From Wurfbainia villosa (taxonomy: Eukaryota; Streptophyta; Magnoliopsida; Zingiberales; Zingiberaceae): a stretch of DNA of 64,000 bases. Both the position numbers and the translations under genes were made by a program. Every line of letters starts with the position of its first letter. Positions within the stretch are counted from its first letter, which is position 1. The stretch spans positions 70,482,720-70,546,719 of the forward strand of contig CM046000.1 of assembly GCA_025175895.1 (NCBI GenBank), written 5' to 3'. The notes under the pieces were generated by a model. The model saw only the letters and a program-made list of their open reading frames with translations, was not told the origin of the DNA and ran no database searches. Below, in pieces: positions 1 through 9,341 of this stretch.

Positions 1-1057
1 ATGACTTGAAGTGAAGCCAAGGAAGTAGACTTCGAGGGCAAGAGACGCGAAGGAGCATTGCGAAGCCGTGCGCTTGGTGCTGCGAGGGACGTGGCCGCGA
101 ATGAAAAGAGCTTCGACGAGGGACTTCAAGTGAGATGAGAGAATGAGTGAAATGTAAGTAGCTCATTAGGTGAACTTGGTCGAATGGCTAAGTGTCGGAG
201 GCTCGACCACATGGGTGAGGTTTACCCGATTGTCGAATGCTCAAACGAATGTAAAGTTTGAGTTTTACCCGACATCAATCGACTGCCATGTCATGGTAGT
301 CGACTACTCCAAGTCGATTGTGACTCGATTGGTGTTCGAGTCTGGTTTCTATGCTATCAGTCGACTGCCATGGGTTGGCAGTCGACTGTAGAGACCATCA
401 GTCGACTGATGATGGCATCAGTCGACTGGTCACGAGGGTTTTAGGCACAGAATAGTGATCAGTCGAGTGCTCGCTTTTGCCACTCGACTGATAGCTCCAT
501 TAATCGACTGATGGGATGATCAGTCGACTGATGTGGGAACCATTGGATGAAATTCAACATGGAAGAAGCCGTTATTGGGCAACGGCTACAGGAGCAGTCG
601 ACTGATCGGGGCATCAGTCGACTGCTAGTGGCCAACGGGAAGAAAACAACCTTCTCTATTTATAGAGAAGGTGTGGGCTTTTGGATCGCAAATGCTTATG
701 CTCCAAACAATCATCCATGTGCCCCACAAGACTTAAACTCCTTCTTCTTGTTCTTACTTCAATCTTATTGTAAGAAGGAGTGTGTTGTGTTGTAAGAAGG
801 TTTACCTCCACCTTTCTCTGGCTAAAGGGAGAGACCATATTGGATTGATTTCAGAGTGTTTCACCGGAGACGAATCAAACCGTGGATTAGCGGCGAGGCC
901 GTGAACCACATTATATTGGTTTGTTAGCATTGCCTTTGTATTGTCTTTACATTTCCACTTGTGCTAATTATACTTGTAGGCAATCAATGAACGAATTCCA
1001 TCATATGACGATTGAGGGCTATTCACCCCCCTCTAGCTGCCTACAAACATTCCAACA
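1..1057 (+). repeat. 5' LTR of element 1 (3' ~1057 bp)
   Basis: Window base 1 aligns with base 4088 of the downstream LTR, and the two run in parallel to their ends (1057 and 5145). The LTR ends in CCAACA, two bases before the PBS. Between about 275 and 625 it carries a dense cluster of CAGTCGACTG-like palindromes. A TATA-like sequence follows at 657-664. Confidence 0.92.
650..671 (+). promoter_or_regulatory. TATA box inside a perfect hairpin, LTR promoter of element 1
   Basis: CCTTCTCTA (650-658) and TAGAGAAGG (663-671) form a perfect 9-bp inverted repeat around TTTA, so the TATTTATA core spans stem and loop. It sits downstream of the CAGTCGACTG cluster and about 400 bp before the LTR end, a normal place for a U3/R boundary. 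The 3' LTR copy (4739-4760) has one mismatch in the stem. The promoter call is inferred from position and motif. Confidence 0.55.
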
Positions 1058-1059
1058 AG

Positions 1060-1071
1060 TGGTATCAGAGC
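1060..1071 (+). other. Primer-binding site, initiator tRNA-Met type
   Basis: TGGTATCAGAGC begins two bases after the LTR end at 1057. This is the standard plant PBS complementary to the 3' end of initiator tRNA-Met. It marks the start of minus-strand synthesis and fixes the + orientation. Confidence 0.93.
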
Positions 1072-1120
1072 CAAGTCGCTTGTCACCGGACTAACCGTCG
1101 CAACAAGCACAACAAATACG

Positions 1121-2700
1121 ATGTTCGGCTCCAACATTCATCCACCAAAGTTTGAAGGAGAATTCGCTTGGTTGAAAAAGAGAATGGAGGTATTTTTCGA
1201 AACCAACTTCAAAATTTTATTGATAATGGAAAATGATTTCGAGATACCTAGGGATGAAGATGGGGAGCAAATAGAGAAGACAAGATGGACCAAAAGGAAA
1301 TGGGAGGAGTACTTGGCAAACTAAAAAGGCAAACATCATCTTTACAACGTACTCCCTCAACAAGAGATCAATCGGATAGGGGAGAGTGCGAGCGCGAAAG
1401 AAATGTGGGAGAAATTGATAGAGCTTCATGAAGGTACCTCGGAGGCCAAGCTTACAAGAAGAGACCTCCTCCGCTCCCAACTAACAAATATCAAACTTTA
1501 AAAGGGAGAAAAGGTAACCTCATTACACTCTCATTTTAAATAAATTTTAATTGGTCTAACGAGTGTAGGAGAAAAGCTCTCCAACTAGGATATGGTAATG
1601 AAGGCTATAGATGCCTTTCCCCGGTCCTCAAAGTGGAGTTCCATGGTGGACTCATTCTATATATCGAAGAATCTAGAGGTGAGCACCCTAGAAGAATTCT
1701 TCTCCACCATGGAGCTACATGAAACAAGGCTTGAGGGAATAAGTGAAGAACCAAGCATCAAGCCATCAAGGGGAGTGGCACTAGTAGCCAATATGGGGAA
1801 GAAGAAGAAGGAGACTCCCTCCTCATCCGATGAAGCATCCTCCTCATCCTTCATGAATAGCAATGAAGATGCTTATATGGTAAGGAAGGTAAGGCGTGCT
1901 TTGAAAAATTTAAAATTTAACAAATCTATGATAGGAGAAGGCACAAGAGGAAGATCATATGATACAATTGCCAAGGAGAAGGGCATATAAAAGATGATTG
2001 TCCTCTCTTGAACAAGAGCAAAGAAGAGAGAAGAAAGAAAGAGGAAAAGAAGAAAGGGAGCAAGAAGAAGGAAGAAGAGAAGAAAGCCAAGGAGAAAGGG
2101 AAGGCAAAAGCACTCAAATCAAGGACATGGGATGATCCTTCTTCTTCATCATCGGAATCACAAGAAGAAGACATGGAAACTATGGTAAAGAATCTTTCTC
2201 CCAAGAAAATAGTTTCCATGATTGCTAGCTTAACTAGGGATTTGTTTAGGGCTAAAAAGAAAAATAAGAGTATGCTTGATCAAATTAAGGTCCTAGAAGA
2301 AAAATTAGAACAAGCATGCTTAAATATTAATGATAATATTTATCCTAGTCTTGATAATGCATGCTCACATGATAACTATTTGCCTTTTGATGTAAATGAT
2401 GCATGCATTGAAGAAAATAGGGCTTTAAGAGAAAAGGTAGACCATTTAACTAAGGCCCTAGAAAAATTTACAATTGGATCCAATACCTTAAACATGATCA
2501 TAGGAAGTCAAAGGGCTAGCATCAATAGAAAGGGCCTAGGATATAAGGGAAGTAAAAATGAAAAGGCCTATCATTGTTTAATTGCTAGGGGTCAAGCCAA
2601 AAAGAAAACAATAGCTAAAAAATGGATCCCTATGGAATATTTAGTGAACCCCATAGGAAAGAACTTATATTGGGTTCCTAAATCCATCCTTAAGGGTTAG
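1121..2700 (+). pseudogene. Degenerate gag of element 1
   Basis: The reading frame opens at the ATG at 1121 (MFGSNIHPPKFEGEF) with a copia-type Gag N-terminus and is then broken by stops at 1322 and near 1500 and by frameshifts. A middle section (1592-1990) is rich in Lys and Ser. A CX2CX4HX4C zinc knuckle can be read at 1960-2001 in the frame of the C-terminal part, but its first Cys codon is TGA. A Lys/Glu-rich coiled-coil stretch follows (2008-2320), and the gene ends with a LVNPxGxNxYWVPKS motif at about 2640-2700. Gag would form the virus-like particle. With this many breaks the copy is almost surely inactive. The same C-terminal motif closes the gag of the element at 17624-42694. Confidence 0.8.
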
Positions 2701-3868
2701 GAAAACCCTAGGATAGTCAACCATAAGGATTTTACTTATATCATATTATTTGGTTGACTTAGGATGGTGGGGACTTAATAGTGTTGGGTGATGATAATGC
2801 ACCCATAAATAGTTTAAATCATGTTTTGGGTGATACTTGACTTATTATCATGATTTCATACCTAATGCATGCTCACAAATTGATTGATACATTTGTTTCA
2901 TGATCATAATGTGAAATCAATGCATATATGTCTTTATGATCATGTGGTATGTTAGTGTGATACTTAGCCTTGTGTAGAATTGAATGAATTTGAAGGTTAA
3001 GTATATAAATACCTTTAGGAACATCTCACACTCACTATAAGGCTAACCTTGATTGAAAACTTAGCATGGGTGAGATCTTAGGATGATACTAATGGTCCAC
3101 TAATGCCTATGCCATTTAGATGATCATTTAAAGTATCAAAATAGTAATAATAGACCAATCATGGGGAAGACTTATGTTTAATTCATAGACATATTGCTCA
3201 AATATCATGGTTGGATATTTCATATGTTTTCAAAACCATTCCTTACTTTAAAATCTGTGTTTTCATGTTTTGAAACAATCTAAAGCAAAACTAGGTATTA
3301 AAATTGATACGAACTTGATCAAATACTAGTTGTTTTTGAAACTTTTGGATTTTAGGCAAATCATTGAAAATATAAGTAATTTTTTTGAAAACTCATTTTT
3401 CACTGATAAAGGACTTTAAAAGAAATGTGTTTTCAAAATTTCACAATTTTTCAAATTTTCTAGAATTTCTAGTGTATTTTTGAATTTCGGTTCGAAAATC
3501 AAAAATCACGAAAACCGAAAGTGCCATGCCAATCGACTTGTAGTCCGAACGCCGATCGATGTATCGCGGTAAGCAGAATGTGTTTTAACTAATTTTTGTT
3601 CAGTTTTTGGTGATTTTTGTTCCCTAGACTTGATGCCTTGGTGTATAACATTTGGAAAATGTTTTTGATGGTGTCAAAGGGGGAGAATTGATAAGGTTTA
3701 AGTTAATCATGCTAAAAGGGAAAATTTAGCATGTATTAAGGGGGAGTTACATGTTTAAGGGGGAGTTTTTATACTCATGTTTTTACTTACATGTTTTCTT
3801 GATTTATGTTTATTGCTATTTGTTTTACCTAACATAAACGGATTGTCACACATCAAAAAGGGGGAGAT
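2701..3868 (+). other. Non-coding 3' interior of element 1 with repeated polypurine tracts
   Basis: No gene is visible. Four A(2-5)GGGGGAG tracts occur at 3676-3685, 3738-3746, 3757-3765 and 3855-3868. The last directly abuts the 3' LTR and is the expected plus-strand primer. A perfect 9-bp hairpin, CATGCTAAA/TTTAGCATG, lies at 3708-3733 between the first and second tracts. The rest is AT-rich unique-looking sequence. Confidence 0.7.
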
Positions 3869-5145
3869 TGTTAGGGCAATCAACCCATGTGATATGGTTT
3901 TGATGTGTGTGGCAAAGGGTTTAAGTTAGGTTGTTATGATTTGATATGTGCATTAGAGTCTTGCAGGACTTAGTAATTCATACAAGGAGCTTTGGCAATT
4001 TTCACTAACTCACAACCTCGTGCTTGAGTCGGCGAAGGAGCATTGCGAAGCCATGCGTTTGATGCATCCGAGCGACCATCGGACGAGATGACTTGAAGCG
4101 AAGCCAAGGAAGCAGACTTCGAGGGAAAGAGATGTGAAAGAGCATTGTGAAGTCGTGCGCTTGGTGCTGCCAAGGGATGTGGCCGCGAACAAAGAGAGCT
4201 TCGGCGAGAGACGTCAAGTGAGATGAGAGAATGAGTGAAATGTAAGTAGCTCATTAGGTGAACTTGGCCGAATGACTAAGTGTCGGAGGCTTGACCGCAA
4301 GGGTTGTGGTTTACCCGACCGTCGGATGCTCAAACAGATGTAAAGTTTGAGTTTTACCCGACATCAGTCGACAGCCATGTCATGGCAGTCGACTGCTCCA
4401 AGTCGACTGTGACTCGACTGGTGTTCAAGTCTAGTTTCTATGCTATCAGTCGACTACCACGGGTTGACAGTCGACTATCGAGACCATCAGTCGACTGATG
4501 ATGGCATCGGTCGACTCGTCGCGAGGGTTTCGGGCATAGAATGGTGATCAGTCGAGTGCTCGCTTCTGGCACTCGACTCATAGCTCCATTAGTCGACTGA
4601 TGGGACGATCAGTCGACTAATGTGAGAGCTATTGGATGAAATCCAACATGGAAGAAGCCATTATTGGGCAATGGCTATAGGAGCAGTCGACTGATCGGAG
4701 CATCAGTCGACTGCTAGTGGCCAACGGGAAGAAAATAACCTTCTCTATTTATAGAAAAGGTGTGGGCTTTTGGATGGCAAATGCTTATGCTCCAAACAAT
4801 CATCCAAGTGCCCCACAAGCCTTAAACTACTTCTTCTTGTTCTTACTTCAATCTTATTGTAAGAAGGAGTGTATTGTGTTGTAAGAAGGTTTACCTCCAC
4901 CTTGCTTTGGCTAAAGGGAGAGACCATATTAGATTGGTTTTAGAGCGATTCGCCGGAGACGAATCAGACCGTGAATTAGCGGCGAGACCATGAACCACAT
5001 TATATCGGTTTGTTAGTATTGCCTTTGTATTGTCTTTACATTTCTGTTTGCACTAATTATACTTGTAGGTAATCAACAAACGAATTCCACAATATGACGA
5101 TTGAGGGCTATTCACCCCCTCTAGCCGACCACCAACGTTCCAACA
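3869..5145 (+). repeat. 3' LTR of element 1, 1277 bp
   Basis: It starts TGTTAGGGCAATC right after the polypurine tract and ends CCAACA at 5145. A cluster of about 13 variants of CAGTCGACTG spans 4354-4715, followed by TATTTATA at 4747-4754. The last 1058 bp match 1-1057 with scattered substitutions. Flanking sequence at 5146 is Athila integrase on the - strand. Confidence 0.92.
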
Positions 5146-5830
5146 CCTTACTCCATATATCCACTGTGCCATATGGGTATACCCTTTTTACCCGAAATAG
5201 TCCTGACCAACTTGATTTTAGCTTCCCTAGAAAAAGTTTTAACCTGTAATTATATAAGAGAACTAAGTCTCCTTTTTTAAATTCCCTTCTCAAGATATGT
5301 TGGTCATGCCACTTCATCTCTTCGAATTTTGTCCAGCTCACTTAACTGAAGTTTCCTTTTCTCTCCTATCGAACAGTAGTCCAAGTTGAGCTTCTTGATG
5401 GCCCAGAAAGCCTTGTGTTCTAATTCAATGAGTAGGTGGCAAGGATTCCCATAAACTAAACAGAATGGGGTCATGCATATCGGGGTCTTATAAGATGTGC
5501 GGTAAGTCAAAAGAGCATCGTCTAGTTTTTGTGACCAATCTTTCCTTGATGCAACTACTGTCTTTTCTATAATACTTTTGATATCCTGATTTGAAATTTC
5601 CACTTGTCCACTTGTTTACGGGTGGTATGCCATCGAGACTTTATGGATCACCCCATATTTATGTAACAATTTTTCAAACTGTTTTTTGATGAAGTGGGAT
5701 CCTCCATCACTGATTATGACTCGAGGAACTCCGAATCTAGGGAATATGTTTCTTTTGAACAATTTTATTACGGTCCTATTATCGCAGTGGGGTGATTCTA
5801 CAACCTCCACCCATTTTGAGACGTAGTCTA
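5146..5830 (-). pseudogene. Athila integrase, core end and C-terminal part
   Basis: Read on the - strand from 5830: the integrase core with the second catalytic Asp in SDGGSHF (about 5700), a stop at 5613-5615 and further frame breaks, then the region typical of gypsy integrase C-termini including GDLVLLYNYRLK (about 5270). It ends abruptly at 5146, where the LTR of element 1 begins. The enzyme would join element cDNA to host DNA. Here it is broken by frameshifts and three insertions. Confidence 0.85.
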
Positions 5831-6290
5831 TGTAACCCCCGTAAAATTCCTAGCAAATTTTATAAGAATTTTTGCATGATTATAATGGACTTTTATGTGG
5901 GCTCTTTCAAAAATAAAAGAGAATAGAGCCAAAAAGGATGCATGGCCCAGGGTTTGAACCCTGAACCTCCAAGCAGGTAACTAAACCTTAAGATGCATGT
6001 GGTAACCAGAAGCCCAGTAGGGGTGTGCTGTTAGAAGGGTAAGAGAAAGGATAGATAAGGGTAGGGGAGGCAAAGGGACACCTTTCCTTAGAATAAATAG
6101 GAGTAAGTGAGGAGGCAAGAGAACAACAAGTCATTCTCTTCTTCCTTTCTTCTTCCTCCACCGAAACCCACTCCTCTCCTTCTTCCATTTTCAAAATCTC
6201 AAGGAGGAAAAGAGGCCTTGTCTTGGCACCAAGGGTATATTGTTATAGTAAACCAAGCGAAAGGATGTAAGTAATCCCCTCACCTACAGT

Positions 6291-7265
6291 ACAAGTTGTT
6301 TTGAGTGTTTGAATTTTCAAGATCTCCCTTGGAAGTTTTCGGCCAAACCATGTTTATTCTTACTTATGATGTTTCATGCCATGCTATATATACATATATG
6401 ATGTTAACATGATGATAGTTAGACCTTGTGTTAGTATGTTTGATTGTTTGATTTCTTAAGATTATCCTTTGAAAGTTTCGGCCAAGTCCTTGCTTGTGCT
6501 CACTAATGATCTTCCATGCCATACTATATATATATATATGATGTTAGCATGATGTTAGTTAGACCTTGTGTAAGTTGTTTGAGTGTTTGAATTCTTAAGA
6601 TCCCCCTTGGAAGTTTCGGCCAAGTCTATATTTATGCTTACCAATGATCTTCCATGCCATGCTATATATATATGTGATGTTGACATGATGATAGTTAGAC
6701 TTGGTGTAAGTTGTTTGAGTGTTTGAATTCTTAAGATCCCCCTTGGAAGTTTCGGCCAAGTCTATATTTATGCTTACCAATGATCTTCCATGTCATGCTA
6801 TATATATATATATATGATGTTGACATGATGATAGTTGGACTTTGTGTAAGTTGTTTGCATGTTTGATTTCTTAAGATCTCCCTTGGAAGTTTCGGTCAAG
6901 ACCATGTTTATGCTTACTAATGATGTTTCATGCCATGCTATATATATATATATGATGTTAACATGATGATAGTTAGACTTTGTGTTAGTATGTTTGAGTG
7001 TTTGATCTCTTAAAAAACCCCTCAACCAAGTTTCAGCCATGACCATGTTTATGCTCACTAATGATCTTCCATGTCATGATATATATATATATATATATGA
7101 TGTTAACATGATGATAGTTAGACTTTGTGTTAGTATGTTTGAGTGTTTTTGAAAACCCCTCAACCAAGTTTCGGCCAAGTCCATGCTTATGCTTACTAAT
7201 GATCTTCCATGTCATGTTATATATATATATATATATATATGATGTGACATGATGATAGTTAGACT
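6291..7265 (+). repeat. Tandem repeat, ~140-bp unit, about 7 copies
   Basis: Each unit carries (TA)n, GATGTTAACATGATGATAGTTAGAC and a TTTCGGCCAAG segment. The TTAGAC or TTGGAC marker recurs near 6419, 6560, 6699, 6835, 6975, 7119 and 7260. The array is internal to the solo LTR. The TA tract lengthens toward the right. Confidence 0.85.
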
Positions 7266-7794
7266 TTATAATAGCATGATTTGTTTATGCCACTATCTTT
7301 TGTCCATGTTAATTGTACTAATGTATGCTTATGTTATGCTCATTGCGTCATGATGTACACTCTTATGTTCCATGTCCACTAGGGCGCACCTACGTTATGC
7401 ATGGTTTAAGTATGTATGATGAAATGCCTAAGAGATGCTTCCCTATGAATGGGGACTAAGAGCACTCTTTATGTTATGACAAGGAACATGATATACTATT
7501 TTACTTTTGTATGGCTTGTACCGGACCCTAGCAAGGTTCATGGGATGGGCTCCTACATGCCCCTAGGTCGACGGTCATAGTATGGACCTAGTACGAGATG
7601 GGCTCCTATGTTGCCCCTAGGTCGACGGTCGTAGTACGGGCCTAGTACCCTAGTAGGTTCGGGATTAGCTACCTCGGATCTATTTAGGGATGCACGCAAA
7701 ATGATGTATGTGGTACAATGTCGGGCCCTCATGTTGAGATTTATGTTTAAGTACCTATAGAATATATGTTTTCAAAGAACATCTTGCATATACC

Positions 7795-8200
7795 CATTTC
7801 ATGTCTATGTGATTGTCATTATTTTTATAAATTCTAGTCCTATGTTCCTAACTGATCATGTCACGATATTTATGTGAATGCTATGCCTATATGTTGTCTA
7901 GATGAACATGTCACTATTTTTATGAATTCTAGTCCTATGTTCCTAAATGATCATGTCATGATATTTATATGAATGCCTATATGTTGTCTAGATGAACATG
8001 TCACTATTTTTATGAATTCTAGTCCAATGTTCCTAAATGATCATGTCACGATATTTATATGAATGCTATGCCTATATGTTGTCTAGATGAACATGTCACT
8101 ATTTTTATGAATTCTAGTCCTATGTTCCTAAATGATCATGTTACGACTTTTATATGAATGTAATGCCTATATGTTGTCTAGATGAACATGTCGCTATTCT
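7795..8200 (+). repeat. Tandem repeat, ~95-bp unit, about 4 copies
   Basis: ATGTTGTCTAGATGAACATG recurs near 7892, 7981, 8076 and 8173, within units that also contain GAATTCTAGTCC and TGATCATGTCACGA. It is internal to the solo LTR and unrelated to the 140-bp array. A shorter GC-richer duplication (CCCTAGGTCGACGGTC) lies at 7541-7648. Confidence 0.8.
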
Positions 8201-8927
8201 ATGTCTAATCCCTAATGTATGACTTTTGTGAGTAGGAAAGGATCTTACTAAGCCTATGTGCTTATAGTTTCATGTTTCCCTTGTATTGCAGAAAAGGGTA
8301 AAGAATGGATAAACTAAAGGGAGCAGCAGGAGGGGCAAAGTGTGTGTGGTAGTGGCATGGTCGAAGAGATCTATTTTATGTTCCAAGACTTATGCATGTT
8401 TTAAAGTTTTGCATTTTAATTGTTAAGAGTTGATCACTACTTGATGTTTTGATGGTTGCTACTTGGTGTTGACTTAGACTGGTTTTGAGGGTTTTATACT
8501 TGATGTGAAACTATACTTGTTTTGTTTTATGAAACCTTGGCATGTTAAACACTTGACTTAGTTAATGAATTGCTAAGAACCTTCTTATACTGATTGAATT
8601 GTTAAGTGATATAGAACTATGTACCTAGATGATACTTTGAAATCCTCATTGATGTCCATGTACTCTATACTTGCATTTAGGCTCCTATAACTCTATTATG
8701 TTGATTATCATGAACTTGAACAAAGTAGTGTCCTTTATGAAATGATTATGCATGCTTAGTAGTTCACCTGTTACATAGTTAAGAATGTAGAGATATTTGC
8801 ATGGTTGAAGGTAAATGCATGTTCCATTTTTTAAAGTTTAAATTCTTCCGTTGTATATGCACGCATGTATGTTTGCATCGCGCTGCCCTTCCACCCCCTC
8901 TAGATTACGAGAAGGGCGGGCATGACA

Positions 8928-8959
8928 GTCTACAACGACCAGGATATATCTGTTTGCGT
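8928..8959 (-). pseudogene. 32-bp Athila integrase fragment between two insertions
   Basis: Trapped between the solo LTR (ends 8927) and the next LTR (starts 8960). On the - strand it reads as in-frame integrase sequence joining the part ending at 14029 to the part starting at 5830, once each target-site copy (GTCTA; TGCGT/TGCAT) is counted once. It shows that two chromovirus copies inserted about 27 bp apart. Confidence 0.85.
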
Positions 8960-9341
8960 TGTAACGCCGGTAAAATTCCTAGCAATTTTACAAGAATTTT
9001 TGCATGATTATAATGGGTTTTGTATGGGCTCTTTCAAAAAAATAAAAGAAATAGAGCCAAAAAGGATGCATGGCCCAAGATTTGAACCCTAAACCCCCAA
9101 GTAGATAGCTAACCCTTAAGATGCACCCAATAACTAAAAGCCCAGCAGGGTTGTGCTATTAGAAGGATATGGGAAATGATAGATAAGGATAAGGGAGGCT
9201 AAAGGACACCTTTAAGTGAATAAATAGGGGAATGAGGAGACAAGAGAAATCACAATTGCCATTCTCCACTTCTCTTCTTCTTCCTCACCGAAACCCTAAG
9301 CTTCCCCTCTTCCATTTTCCGAAAACTAACCAAGCAAGAAG
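8960..9341 (+). repeat. 5' LTR fragment of the truncated chromovirus
   Basis: It starts TGTAACGCCGG and follows the other LTRs of the family to ACCAAGCAAGAAG. At about 9341 it passes straight into RT coding sequence, whereas the LTR at 11561 continues with AAGGCTCTAG. The deletion removed about 2 kb of LTR plus the 5' interior. Confidence 0.85.

Larger units (their letters stand above)
1..5145 (+). mobile_element. Gag-only LTR retrotransposon (TR-GAG type), element 1, left end cut by window
   Basis: Two LTR copies (1-1057 partial, and 3869-5145) flank a 2.8-kb interior with an initiator-Met PBS, one degenerate gag gene and a terminal polypurine tract. No protease, integrase, RT or RNase H can be read in any frame of the interior, so it is a gag-only element of the kind called TR-GAG. 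The gag C-terminus ends in a YWVPK-type motif. In SIRE-type copia a similar motif lies just before the protease, which points to descent from such an element (family knowledge plus inference). It is inserted in the Athila integrase region that resumes at 5146. The matching left target-site copy lies outside the window. Confidence 0.85.
5831..8927 (+). mobile_element. Solo LTR of a chromovirus (Tekay/Del-like), 3097 bp
   Basis: It begins TGTAACCCCCG and ends GGCATGACA, and GTCTA occurs on both sides (5826-5830 and 8928-8932), so it is a bounded insertion with a target-site duplication. It matches the LTRs starting at 8960 and 11561 at its start (AAAATTCCTAGCAA) and in overall plan. There is no interior, so it is most likely the product of LTR-LTR recombination. 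It contains a TATA-like AATAAATAGG near 6092, a splice-donor-like GTAAGTAAT at 6267, two tandem repeat arrays, and an acceptor-like TTGTATTGCAG ending at 8291. Confidence 0.88.

Noticed and set aside
2008..2320. Lys/Glu-rich frame considered as a host nuclear protein
   Set aside because: It is in frame with the preceding zinc knuckle and the C-terminal gag motif, so it is part of the element 1 gag.
5945..5970. GGGTTTGAACCCT, similar to a tRNA B box
   Set aside because: No A box at the right distance and no cloverleaf. The LTRs at 8960 and 11561 read GATTTGAACCC at the same place.
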